Part shown: piece by piece, positions 17,070-25,457 of the stretch
How the letters are laid out: each line of letters opens with the position of its first letter
Numbering within the stretch: the stretch's first letter is position 1
NCBI RefSeq assembly: GCF_009792235.1
Contig: NZ_CP046973.1
Coordinates: 620,001-684,000, forward strand
Reading direction: 5' to 3'
Source of the DNA: Microcystis aeruginosa FD4
Lineage (GTDB): Bacteria > Cyanobacteriota > Cyanobacteriia > Cyanobacteriales > Microcystaceae
Length of the DNA: 64,000 nucleotides
Notes under the pieces: generated by a model
What the model saw: only the letters and a program-made list of their open reading frames with translations
What the model was told of the DNA's origin: nothing
The model's database searches: none
Made by a program: the position numbers and the translations under genes

Positions 17070-18521
17070 ATGATGAAAATCAAACTCTGGAATTTAGGTA
17101 GTATTAAAGAGGCAGAAGTGGATCTTCGGCCTCTAACCGTTATTATTGGCCCGAATAATTCTAATAAAACTTATATCGCCTACTCGATTTATGGGTTATG
17201 GATTAATCAGCTTGACGGCTTTTATTTTTCTCGTGAAATTTTAGAAAAAATAGAATTGACAAATCAAGCCGATCATTGGTCTTTAAAAATAGACCGACGT
17301 TTTTATGATGTTATATCCGAAATTGTTCAAAAGTCCGCATCTGAATTTAGCGGGATAAAACTACAATCTTTTTTCCAAGATTCTAGCGGCAAGATTTTTG
17401 AAAAAACGAAATTCAGTATCGAAATTTCCGAAGATGATATTAAAACAGCTATAGAAAAAGTTTTAGCGGATACAATTGAATATCGTGGGTCATTAGCTTC
17501 ACTTGGAATCAAGAAAATCGAGCGAAGCAAGAACAACAATAATGAGATTTTATTTTATCCAGAAAAAGAAGATAAAATTGATAATTATAAATACATAGTT
17601 TTTCATAATTTTGTTGCTAATGTTGTAAAATTTTCATTTTCCGACGCACTTCCTTTACCCGCCGAAAGAAACGCTTTTATAAATACCTATAAAATGCTGG
17701 GCAATAGAAGATATAAGCTACTTAAAGGGAATCAGAGAGAGCTATTGATACAAGGACGTATTAATCAAGATAGACAGTTAGAGTTACTGAAAGAACAGGG
17801 AGATATTCGCTATCCTCAACCAGTAGAGGATTTTTTAGATTTTTTAACTGACATAGAACTAGAAAATAAGCCCGATCCCATTGCCAAAAACAAAAATGAT
17901 TTTCAAAAATTAGCTGATCAAATTGAAAAGTATATTCAAAATAACAATAAAACAATCTTTAAAAAGACGAAATTCGGAGGCAGAGAAATTAAAGTTTCGG
18001 TAAAAAGAAGTTTAGAGATCGATCTTTATAATGCTTCCTCGTCTATTAAACAATTAGCCCCGCTTTTACTCTATTTACGCCATCGAGCAAAATCGGGGGA
18101 TTTTCTGGTGATCGATGAGCCTGAAATGAACTTACATCCAGAATCTCAGATAAAATTGTTAGAATCTTTAGCGATTTTAGTAAATTTAGGAGTTAGAATT
18201 TTATTGACGACTCATAGCCCCTATTTGATGGCTCATCTTAACAATATCGTTAATGGTAATCACCAAAATCCAGAACTTTTAGCCGAACAAGCTAAATTGC
18301 TTTATCTGCAAGATAGCCGAGCTTTTCTTAAAATGGAACAGGTTAGCGCCTATGAAATGAAAAATAATCAATTACTTTCTTTACACGACCCTGAATACGG
18401 TATTCGTTGGGATACTCTCAGCGATGTATCAGTTGATATTCAACAAAAGTTTTTTGCAATTTATGAAGCAGGACAACAAAACCAAGAAACCGAAGAAGGA
18501 TGTTCCTCAGAAGAAGAATAA
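17070..18521 (+). CDS. AAA (OLD/RecF-like) ATPase with altered Walker A
   Basis: A 483-residue P-loop ATPase of the SMC/OLD-like type. The N-terminus (MKIKLWNLGSIKEAEVDL) leads to a Walker A written GPNNSNKT at residues 27-34, with Asn where Gly normally precedes Lys. A coiled, variable middle follows. The C-terminal lobe has a signature-like SSIKQLAPLLLYLR, Walker B LVIDEPEMNLHPE and the switch histidine TTHSPYLM. The start ATG follows a GGAG. The next gene begins within its last 59 bases, so the two are probably coupled. Such ATPase/nuclease pairs are common in phage defence. Confidence 0.82.
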   Translation: MMKIKLWNLGSIKEAEVDLRPLTVIIGPNNSNKTYIAYSIYGLWINQLDGFYFSREILEKIELTNQADHWSLKIDRRFYDVISEIVQKSASEFSGIKLQSFFQDSSGKIFEKTKFSIEISEDDIKTAIEKVLADTIEYRGSLASLGIKKIERSKNNNNEILFYPEKEDKIDNYKYIVFHNFVANVVKFSFSDALPLPAERNAFINTYKMLGNRRYKLLKGNQRELLIQGRINQDRQLELLKEQGDIRYPQPVEDFLDFLTDIELENKPDPIAKNKNDFQKLADQIEKYIQNNNKTIFKKTKFGGREIKVSVKRSLEIDLYNASSSIKQLAPLLLYLRHRAKSGDFLVIDEPEMNLHPESQIKLLESLAILVNLGVRILLTTHSPYLMAHLNNIVNGNHQNPELLAEQAKLLYLQDSRAFLKMEQVSAYEMKNNQLLSLHDPEYGIRWDTLSDVSVDIQQKFFAIYEAGQQNQETEEGCSSEEE

Positions 18522-19359
18522 ACTCGATTGGCAAAAATTTAACTTTTTAGAAAATTTGCTTATTTTCTGTACCGTACCCGATCGGATCGCTCCACCCGAA
18601 AGCGGTGTCAGCTTTCGGATTACCAAATCAGAAGAAAATTCTGTTTGTATTTTATTTAAAACTGATCGTCAGAAGGATCCTCTCGTTAGAGATCAAAATC
18701 AGAAAAGACCTGATTATTTATCTCTTTTTATTCAGAATGGCTTACTTCTGCTGACGATTATCGAGATGAAAAATTCCACAAAAACCATTGACCAAATTAT
18801 AAACTTTAGAGATATTTTAAAAAAAGAAATTGCCGCTCATGCCACCACGAAACTCAAATATAAATTACAAGCTATCCTATTAACTCCCTATAATGCCAAT
18901 ATTCCTCAAAAGGCGATCGAAGAGGAAGCGGAGAAAGGATTTATTATTTTACCTATCCAGTATAATTTTAAAGCGGAGCTTTATCCTTATGTTTCCAAGA
19001 CTTATAGTAAAGCGGATTTAAGCAAAATAAATTATATTCACGACGAGCAACATCAAGAATCTGATTGTTTGTTAATCGAAAACTTGTTAGCTAGACAAGC
19101 ATTGGACAAACGTAAACAGGATAACTATTATTCATGTAAATTCACTCCCGCCAAAAATAGACAAGGCATCTATATAGATTATCAGGTGTCGAGCGATCGA
19201 GACTGGATCACCCTATTAACCGATCCGCAGGGAAAGAAAGTTCAATTGGCTTACTGTAGTGATGATTCTCAAAGTTCAATCGATCAAATTCAGGAAGAGA
19301 TTAAAAATTTAAACATATATCGAATGGTAGAGATGGTAAGTCGCCTAATCAATAGTTAG
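18463..19359 (+). CDS. Candidate PD-(D/E)XK nuclease paired with the ATPase
   Basis: A 298-residue protein that I do not recognise as a named family. It contains a restriction-nuclease-like core: a Glu in PPESGVSF, then RPDYLSLFIQNGLLLLTIIEMKN (PD, 16 residues, ExK), then a helix QIINFRDILKK. That is the order of the PD-(D/E)XK fold. The basic N-terminus (KKPKKDVPQKKNK) may bind DNA or RNA. The ATG chosen lies inside the end of the ATPase gene; an earlier ATG would add 13 residues. The nuclease call is inferred from the motif only. Confidence 0.55.
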   Translation: MKQDNKTKKPKKDVPQKKNKLDWQKFNFLENLLIFCTVPDRIAPPESGVSFRITKSEENSVCILFKTDRQKDPLVRDQNQKRPDYLSLFIQNGLLLLTIIEMKNSTKTIDQIINFRDILKKEIAAHATTKLKYKLQAILLTPYNANIPQKAIEEEAEKGFIILPIQYNFKAELYPYVSKTYSKADLSKINYIHDEQHQESDCLLIENLLARQALDKRKQDNYYSCKFTPAKNRQGIYIDYQVSSDRDWITLLTDPQGKKVQLAYCSDDSQSSIDQIQEEIKNLNIYRMVEMVSRLINS

Positions 19360-19574
19360 TATAAAAAAGTGGTGTAGAGAAATCTATATATAAATGGCTC
19401 CGCAATAAACTTTACAAACTTGAGGTTTTGGTGCGGTCGGCTAAGGAACCGAAGCGACCACTACTGTTGCCGAATCCGAGCGCTCCGATGTAGTGGGATG
19501 CCGAAGGCACTAGGTAGCGGCCGATTGACTGAGAAGCTATACTACTATAGTCAGGACACAACCAGAGCGAAACA

Positions 19575-20138
19575 ATGGAAACATTAGGATTAGAAAGCTG
19601 CCAGTCAATTCTTAAGGCCGGCCAAACAACGACAGAAAGAGCTTTACAATTGTTTGACGCTCTCGAACCCGTGAGTTTAGACTTTATGCTCGGTCGTTGG
19701 CAAGGTTCTGGACTTCAGACAAATAACCCTATGGATGGTTTATTAGAAGCATCTAATTGGTATGGTAAAGAATTTGTCGATACTGAGAGTGTCCACCCCC
19801 TGTTATTTTTAGATGGTCAGGGAAAAATTTTTAAGGTAGCACCCAATCCCACGGCCATGAACTGGATTTTGAAGCTGCCAATGCTCAAAAATAATTCTCT
19901 GAAACCTTTGCTGATGCTGGCCAACTCCTTGCTGAAAACAGAGACAAGTCAGGCCAGAATGCGAATGATGGAATATCGGGGCAAAGTCAGCGCCACGATG
20001 ATTTATGATTATTTGCCGATTAATGACTCCTTTCGGAAAGTAGATGATAATACGGTGCTGGGAATTATGGATTTTAAAAACTTTCCTAAGCCTTTCTTTT
20101 TCATTCTCAAGCGATGTCAAATATCTCTTAATTCTTGA
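19575..20138 (+). CDS. GXWXG / DUF4334 family protein
   Basis: A 187-residue protein with FMLGRWQGSGLQTNNPMDGLLEASNWYGKEF (GXWXG domain, about residues 36-66) and a C-terminal DUF4334 part (EYRGKVSATMIYDYLPINDSFRKVDDNTVLGIMD). The two domains occur together in many bacteria; the function is not established. The ATG follows an AGAGCGA stretch. The 215 bases upstream are free of genes and show no clear signal. Confidence 0.78.
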   Translation: METLGLESCQSILKAGQTTTERALQLFDALEPVSLDFMLGRWQGSGLQTNNPMDGLLEASNWYGKEFVDTESVHPLLFLDGQGKIFKVAPNPTAMNWILKLPMLKNNSLKPLLMLANSLLKTETSQARMRMMEYRGKVSATMIYDYLPINDSFRKVDDNTVLGIMDFKNFPKPFFFILKRCQISLNS

Positions 20139-20208
20139 GGTTAGATTTAAACGCTAGTATTTATTGTTTACCATTTGATCGACCAGATCGGTTTCTACTT
20201 TGAAGAAA

Positions 20209-20850
20209 ATGAAGATAAAACACGCAATTAATTGCCATAAATTCCTGAGTTTTCTAATTATATTGGGCTTAATGGCTTTTTATAACAATTTTGCCCTGCT
20301 TGCTTGGATATACCTTGCCCTCCACGGAACCTACGGTCTTATGTGGTTAATCAAAGATAGACTGTATCCCGATCAACAGTGGGAAAAAGAAATATCGGTG
20401 GTCATGGGAATATTTACTTTTATTGTTCTCGGTTTATACTGGGTTGCTCCTTTTATTATTATTAGTGGGAATGTCACGGCTACCGCCCCTTTAATATCTG
20501 TTGCGATCGCCATCAATATTATAGGGGTATTGCTCCATTACGGTAGCGATGCTCAAAAGTATTTTACCCTTAAATATAGGGAGGGATTAATTACCGAAGG
20601 TTTCTTTAGTCGTAGTCGTAATCCCAACTATTTAGGAGAAATTTTGATTTATCTGAGTTTTGCTCTGTTAGCGCAACATTGGCTACCTTTTCTGATTTTA
20701 GGGGGATTTGTCGCCGGGATCTTCATCCCCAATATGCGTAAAAAAGACCAGTCCCTCTCCCGCTATCCTGAATTTGATGCTTACAAAGCGAACTCCGGAT
20801 TGCTATTACCCAAGCTGTGGGGAAAGTCTAGTCAGGCTGCTGACAAATAG
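20209..20850 (+). CDS. Membrane methyltransferase/reductase-like protein (DUF1295/ICMT type)
   Basis: A 213-residue membrane protein with about five hydrophobic segments. Its C-terminal signature is GLITEGFFSRSRNPNYLGEILIYLSFALLAQHW, with the RNPNYLGE motif shared by isoprenylcysteine methyltransferases and steroid 5-alpha-reductase-like proteins. The substrate is unknown. The start is uncertain: TTG at 20200 or ATG at 20209 are both possible. It lies about 70 bases downstream of the GXWXG gene. Confidence 0.7.
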   Translation: MKIKHAINCHKFLSFLIILGLMAFYNNFALLAWIYLALHGTYGLMWLIKDRLYPDQQWEKEISVVMGIFTFIVLGLYWVAPFIIISGNVTATAPLISVAIAINIIGVLLHYGSDAQKYFTLKYREGLITEGFFSRSRNPNYLGEILIYLSFALLAQHWLPFLILGGFVAGIFIPNMRKKDQSLSRYPEFDAYKANSGLLLPKLWGKSSQAADK

Positions 20851-20899
20851 ACATCTCCAAAAATTATCACCGGCTCACAGCTTGCTTTCAGTCTGTTTA

Positions 20900-21019
20900 C
20901 TAGCTAAATAGCTCGACAGCTTCACCGAAAAAATATGGGCATCTTCTCGACAAAAATCTATGATCGGAACTGCCTTCTGTAGCTAAGGCAATAATTATTT
21001 GTTTTATTTTTTTTGCCAT
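20900..21019 (-). pseudogene. Truncated partner of the minus-strand AAA ATPase
   Basis: A 39-codon reading frame, MAKKIKQIIIALATEGSSDHRFLSR and a short unrelated tail, begins 10 bases after the ATPase stop. The opening resembles the start of TOPRIM/DUF4276-type proteins (ALATEGxxDxRFL), which commonly follow ATPases of this type. Everything after about residue 25 is missing. This is inferred from the short match and gene order. Confidence 0.45.
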
Positions 21020-21029
21020 CTTAATTGAT

Positions 21030-22460
21030 TTACCTTAATTGGTTTTGTTGATTTGTAATATTTTTAATCGCACTTTCAGCATCAGCAGTTTTTAGATATT
21101 CGACCACTTCCGAGAGAGTTAGCTTGACCTCATTTTCGGAGGAAAATAAAGTTAATTGTTTTTGATACTGATCCTCTTTGATAACACGGTGAAAATTACT
21201 GCTTTTCATCTTAATTGGCTTCCCTTCAATAGTGGATATTATAGTGGTAAGTTGAGAAAGCCAAATGCTGACATTTTTATCATCTTGCCAATTAATTAAT
21301 TGACTCACCAGAACCGGAGAATGAGTGTTCACTATTACTTGGCGTAAAGGCATTTCAATATCTTTAAAATCGACAGTTAGCTCTTTTAATAATCTTGCCA
21401 TTGCTTCAATACGAAAAGGATGAATGCCATTTTCTGGCTCTTCAAAACACAGTAATCCTGTATGTTGTGGATCGTATTGCAGGACACATAATGTTAATAA
21501 ACGTAGGGTTCCTTCGGAAAGCACTCTCGAAGAAAACTCCCGATTATCATCGCCTTTTACCTTGATAATAAATTGTCGATTTGCTTTGTCATCATAAACA
21601 TTAACTTCTGTAAGATTTGGTAGCAGATTATTGAGATCACGGGAAATTGCTGTAAGGGTATATTCATCATCTTGTTTGATGCGAAATAAAGCAGCGGCTA
21701 AATTCTTTCCGCTGGCTGTTATTGTATCTCTGATGCCCATATCTTGACGAGTAGGTTCTCGCAGATCTTCGGGATTAAGCTGCATAAACTTCCAACTCAG
21801 CATTTCTTGTTTGGCGGCTAATATATGTTGAAAATCTATAGTATTAATGCTGCTTAAAACAGTTTGTGATGCGTTTTTTGCGGGAAATAGTTTTTTATTC
21901 CCTTGCTGACCATCTTGATGTACAACAATGGTAGTAATACCATTAATATCTTCAGTCTGAATATAAGGAATCCCTCTCCTACCCGTTACTTTTGGTCGCC
22001 AAGTTTCCAATACTGTCTTAGGAATATAATCTTTTACCCAATTATCTTCATTGTGCTTTAAATTTTCTAAACGTTCATCAACAATATACAAGTTTTCAAA
22101 TCCACTTATATTAGACTCTCGTTTAATTTTTAATTGATAGCGCAACCTTGTATATTTAAGATCGACTTCCCCACCCCAATTATCTTTTACCTTGCGGTTG
22201 ACTAACATTTCAACTATAAATTCCATTTCCGTGGCGTAGTCGTCCTCATCATACTGGGTAAAGAGTTCGCTAGGATGTCCTCGTTGCTCGCTAAAAGCCG
22301 TCTTCAGATCCACTTCTGCCAGCCGCGTCAACAATTGCAAAGCATCAAATAAATTACTCTTACCAGAAGCATTAACCCCAGCAACTACAGTAAGCGGCGT
22401 GAATACCATTTCAAAATTATGAAAGGATTTAAAGCCATGAATTTTAATATAAGTAATCAT
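21030..22460 (-). CDS. AAA (SMC/RecF-like) ATPase
   Basis: A 476-residue ATPase of the AAA_21 type. The N-terminus is MITYIKIHGFKSFHNFEMVF with a normal Walker A GVNASGKS (residues 28-35). The signature-like SSRVLSEGTLRLLTLCVL and Walker B LLCFEEPENGIHP follow, then VIVNTHSPVLVSQL. Such ATPases usually work with a small TOPRIM or DUF4276 protein encoded directly downstream, often in defence loci. Here only a stub of that partner remains, so the system is probably inactive or rewired. It is convergent with the DUF1295-type gene. Confidence 0.83.
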   Translation of the reverse strand: MITYIKIHGFKSFHNFEMVFTPLTVVAGVNASGKSNLFDALQLLTRLAEVDLKTAFSEQRGHPSELFTQYDEDDYATEMEFIVEMLVNRKVKDNWGGEVDLKYTRLRYQLKIKRESNISGFENLYIVDERLENLKHNEDNWVKDYIPKTVLETWRPKVTGRRGIPYIQTEDINGITTIVVHQDGQQGNKKLFPAKNASQTVLSSINTIDFQHILAAKQEMLSWKFMQLNPEDLREPTRQDMGIRDTITASGKNLAAALFRIKQDDEYTLTAISRDLNNLLPNLTEVNVYDDKANRQFIIKVKGDDNREFSSRVLSEGTLRLLTLCVLQYDPQHTGLLCFEEPENGIHPFRIEAMARLLKELTVDFKDIEMPLRQVIVNTHSPVLVSQLINWQDDKNVSIWLSQLTTIISTIEGKPIKMKSSNFHRVIKEDQYQKQLTLFSSENEVKLTLSEVVEYLKTADAESAIKNITNQQNQLR

Positions 22461-22578
22461 AGTTTTAGGCGATAAGTAATATTAAAACATCAGCGCACTG
22501 GACAATCTTCTCAACTGTCGCCCGATACTGTCCCACTATAATCTAGACATTGGTTTACAGAGGTAGTGCGATGCCGCC

Positions 22579-22630
22579 GATTTTGTCGGGTGCTTTCCCT
22601 GCTGCAACGAGGGGGAACGTACCTTACCGA
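22579..22630 (+). repeat. 52-bp dispersed repeat, copy 3
   Basis: GATTTTGTCGGGTGCTTTCC ... GGGGAACGTACCTTACCGA is the third copy of the repeat at 12091 and 16478. The rest of the 390-base gap before infC shows no gene. Confidence 0.7.
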
Positions 22631-22849
22631 TCGATTCCTGAGAGTATAGGGTCTTAGTCTAACAAGGCCCATGCACAACAGCTTATCTGGCTGACGGCCG
22701 GGGGCTGACGACCGGCGGCTAAAAATTAACATTGCAAGAAAACTTAACAATTGGCCAAGAAACTCGATCGAGTAGGTAGAATAGCAAGTAAATCATTTTG
22801 TAAACTCCACCCGATTAACTAACTAGAATAGAGATAACCCAGAACGCCT

Positions 22850-23380
22850 GTGATAGATAAAAGACGCACTACTCGCGATCTCCCCCAAATTAACGAAAGA
22901 ATCCGCTTTCCTGAAATCCGCGTTATCGATAGCGACGGCTCTCAGCTAGGCATTATTACTCCTGCCGAAGCTTTGCGCGTGGCCGAAGAAAAGGAACTTG
23001 ATCTCGTCCTCGTCAGTGAAACGGCAAGTCCTCCCGTTTGCCGGATTATGGACTATGGTAAGTACAAGTTTGAACAGGAGAAAAAAGCCCGTGAGGCCAA
23101 GAAAAAACAGCATACAGCCGATATAAAAGAAGTTAAAATGCGCTATAAAATCGATGAGCATGACTACAACGTGCGAGTCAACCAAGCGCAACGTTTTTTA
23201 AAAGCGGGAGATAAGGTAAAAGCGACGATTACCTTCCGAGGTCGGGAAATTCAACACTCTAACCTAGCGGAAGAATTACTGGCGCGCATGGCCAAAGATT
23301 TACAGGATGTAGCTGAGGTACAGCAAGCGCCAAAAAAAGAAGGTCGTAACATGATGATGATGTTATCGCCGAAAAAATAA
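22850..23380 (+). CDS. infC: Translation initiation factor IF-3
   Basis: A 176-residue IF-3 with the N-domain motif RDLPQINERIRFPEIRVIDSDG, a lysine-rich linker (about residues 75-90) and the C-domain VKMRYKIDEHDYNVRVNQAQRFLKAGDKVKATITFRGREI. IF-3 binds the 30S subunit and polices start-codon choice. There is no ATG: an in-frame TAA lies 15 bases upstream, leaving GTG (used here) or ACG two codons earlier. Non-AUG starts are known for infC, where they allow autoregulation. A terminator follows. Confidence 0.93.
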   Translation: MIDKRRTTRDLPQINERIRFPEIRVIDSDGSQLGIITPAEALRVAEEKELDLVLVSETASPPVCRIMDYGKYKFEQEKKAREAKKKQHTADIKEVKMRYKIDEHDYNVRVNQAQRFLKAGDKVKATITFRGREIQHSNLAEELLARMAKDLQDVAEVQQAPKKEGRNMMMMLSPKK

Positions 23381-23393
23381 CTAACTAATCCAG

Positions 23394-23420
23394 AAAAAGG
23401 GGCTAAAACCCCTTTTTTTC
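23394..23420 (+). terminator. Intrinsic terminator of infC
   Basis: AAAAAGGGG and CCCCTTTTTTT pair around CTAAAA, with the T run forming the tail. It lies 14 bases after the stop. Confidence 0.9.
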
Positions 23421-23454
23421 AGAAATACCGAGAGGAAACCAATCATTTAAAACA

Positions 23455-23820
23455 AATGGGGTGCATCTCAATTTGGTCGAAATATCTAGATGACATTTTG
23501 GGCGCACGCGATGCGCCCCTACCATTGGCGCAATAATATTATTGTAGGGGCGAATTGCCTTCGCCCTCTTTTAATAAGTGGGTGGGTGGAATTAAATATA
23601 AGATGAACGTAGGTTGGGTTGAGGCATGAAACCCAACGCCTGAAAAAATATGAGGCAATTAAAATAATTTTTATTCGGGTAGATTCCTTAACTAGAAAGA
23701 CTTTTGGTCTTGAGATAATATTAGGTCGAGGTCTTTTCTAAACAGGATTTGCTATCACAGGCCCTGAAACGGGTTAACCTAGGAGCAGAAAGAAAAGACT
23801 ATTGTGGAGCATCACTTAAA
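23455..23820. repeat. Noncoding stretch with dispersed palindromic repeats
   Basis: No gene is visible. The block from about 23460 to 23540 (GGTGCATCTCAATTT ... a hairpin of GGGCGCA and TGCGCCC ... CCTACCATTGGCGC) is repeated at 47852-47930. A 41-base motif at 23692-23732 (CTAGAAAGACTTTTGGTCTT ... AGGTCGAGGT) is repeated at 37261-37301 with three or four changes. Confidence 0.75.
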
Positions 23821-23839
23821 ACTTGATGATCGATCAAGT

Positions 23840-24139
23840 TTACTGCCATTGAGCGTGAATGCGTGGATGGAGTAAACGCTCAACTGGTTGACCGTTTTTT
23901 AAATGTTCTTCGACAATCTGATTGACATCCTCTGGTTTAACACGACAGTACCAAGTTTCCTCGGGAATAATCCTCACCGTGGGGCTAGTGCTACACTGTC
24001 CTTGACAACCACTGGTCATAACGATGACATCTTCTGGGAGAGCTGCCGTTTGCCATGCTAAAAGAAGCTCGGACGCACCCTGCACCAAACAGGAAGAATG
24101 CTGACAGACCATCACAAATCGCTTTTGGGGATAAGACAT
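23840..24139 (-). CDS. Thioredoxin-like [2Fe-2S] ferredoxin
   Basis: A 99-residue protein with the four cluster ligands in thioredoxin-like ferredoxin spacing: Cys12, Cys17, Cys45 and Cys49 (VCQHSSC and GCQGQCSTSPTV). The fold and length match small (2Fe-2S) ferredoxin domain proteins of cyanobacteria. It is probably a soluble electron carrier; the partner is unknown. It is transcribed away from the NnrU gene. Confidence 0.85.
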   Translation of the reverse strand: MSYPQKRFVMVCQHSSCLVQGASELLLAWQTAALPEDVIVMTSGCQGQCSTSPTVRIIPEETWYCRVKPEDVNQIVEEHLKNGQPVERLLHPRIHAQWQ

Positions 24140-24325
24140 ATTACCTAAAAAGTTGCAAAATTAGATAGTTCCCTGGGTATATTCCTGGGAGTCGCTTTGG
24201 GGAAGCATAGTTTTATTTTGCCCCGAATCCCCGATACTGGCAACACAAAAAAGGGGGCTGAAAAATTAACCATCAATCTTTAAAATAGAGTTCGGAGAAA
24301 AATTTAGTCAATCAAGAGGGTAAAA

Positions 24326-25027
24326 GTGGCATTCGCTAGTCATTGGATCATGTTAGGTTTATTACTGGGTTTTGCTGTCGCCCATAGCGGATTAGCCAGT
24401 TTACGAATGCGGGGAGAAGCTATCATCGGTGCGCGACTGTATCGGCTATTATTTGCCCTCGTTAGTGTACCTCTAGCGGTAATTTTAGTAGTTTATTTCT
24501 TCAATCATCGTTATGATGGTTTGCTTCTCTGGCAAGTACAGGGAGTAACCGGAGTAAAAACCCTAGTTTGGATACTTTCGGCCATTTCTTTTTTCTTTCT
24601 CTATCCTGCCACCTTTAACCTGCTGGAGATCGCCGCTATCCAAAAACCGCAGGTTCATCTCTACGAAACTGGCATCCTGCGCGTTACCCGTCATCCCCAG
24701 ATGGTAGGACAGGTGATCTGGTGTATTGCACATACCCTCTGGTTAGGGACAAGCTTTACCCTATTGACTTCCCTGGGTTTAATTGCCCATCATCTTTTTG
24801 CCGTTTGGCATGGCGATCGCCGGTTAGAAGACCGTTACGGAGAGGCATTTTTAAAGATCAAAGAACGCACCTCGGTGGTCCCCTTTTTAGCAATCATCGA
24901 TGGTCGGCAAAGCCTAAAGTGGCAAGAATTCTTTCGTCCTGCCTATCTAGGAGTAACAGGATTTATTTTACTCCTCTGGTGGGGCCATCCTTGGCTAATA
25001 CAAGCAACAAGTAAAATTTATTGGTGA
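24326..25027 (+). CDS. NnrU family membrane protein
   Basis: A 233-residue protein with about six membrane segments and the NnrU features FAVAHSGLASLR near the N-terminus, ILRVTRHPQMVGQVIWCIAHTLWLG (about residues 114-138) and LIAHHLFAVWHGDRRLEDRYGEAF. The family includes the plant 15-cis-zeta-carotene isomerase Z-ISO, whose heme binding relies on such histidines, so a role in carotenoid synthesis is possible but unproven here. The start codon is GTG. Confidence 0.82.
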   Translation: MAFASHWIMLGLLLGFAVAHSGLASLRMRGEAIIGARLYRLLFALVSVPLAVILVVYFFNHRYDGLLLWQVQGVTGVKTLVWILSAISFFFLYPATFNLLEIAAIQKPQVHLYETGILRVTRHPQMVGQVIWCIAHTLWLGTSFTLLTSLGLIAHHLFAVWHGDRRLEDRYGEAFLKIKERTSVVPFLAIIDGRQSLKWQEFFRPAYLGVTGFILLLWWGHPWLIQATSKIYW

Positions 25028-25070
25028 TTTTGCTCCCAACCCCTTTCTTATTGATCGCGATTGGTGTAGG

Positions 25071-25457
25071 ATGGTTTCTATATCAAAATTAAGTTTTCAT
25101 AAAATCCGTTTAGACATGATCCTCTCTGTCAACGAAAAGAGCTTCCCTAAGCTAGTTTTAGAGTCTTCTCGTCCGGTTATCGTGTATTTTTGGGCTCCTT
25201 GGTGTGGTTTATGTCGTTTAATCCAACCCACCCTCTTTTCTTGGCAAAATGACTGTCAAGATGCGATTCAATTAGTCGCTGTCAATGCCGATGAGAATTT
25301 TAAATTAGCTAATAGTTTTCGTCTGCGTAGTCTACCTACTTTAATTATCTTCGATCGAGGTGTTCCCGTTCATCGTCTGGAGGAAATTCACAGTCGCGAG
25401 GAATTACAACAAACCCTGCGACTAATAGTCAAAAATCAAATCCTGCGGCTCTTCTAG
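25071..25457 (+). CDS. Thioredoxin-like protein with WCGLC site
   Basis: A thioredoxin-fold protein, 128 residues from this ATG or 113 from the ATG at 25116 (MILSVNEKSFPKLVLESS), which fits the family better. The active site is FWAPWCGLCRL, with Leu replacing the usual Pro between the cysteines' G and C. The cis-proline lies in RLRSLPTLIIFDRG. It is probably a soluble disulfide reductase. The WCGLC variant may shift the redox potential. The N-terminus is uncertain. Confidence 0.83.
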   Translation: MVSISKLSFHKIRLDMILSVNEKSFPKLVLESSRPVIVYFWAPWCGLCRLIQPTLFSWQNDCQDAIQLVAVNADENFKLANSFRLRSLPTLIIFDRGVPVHRLEEIHSREELQQTLRLIVKNQILRLF

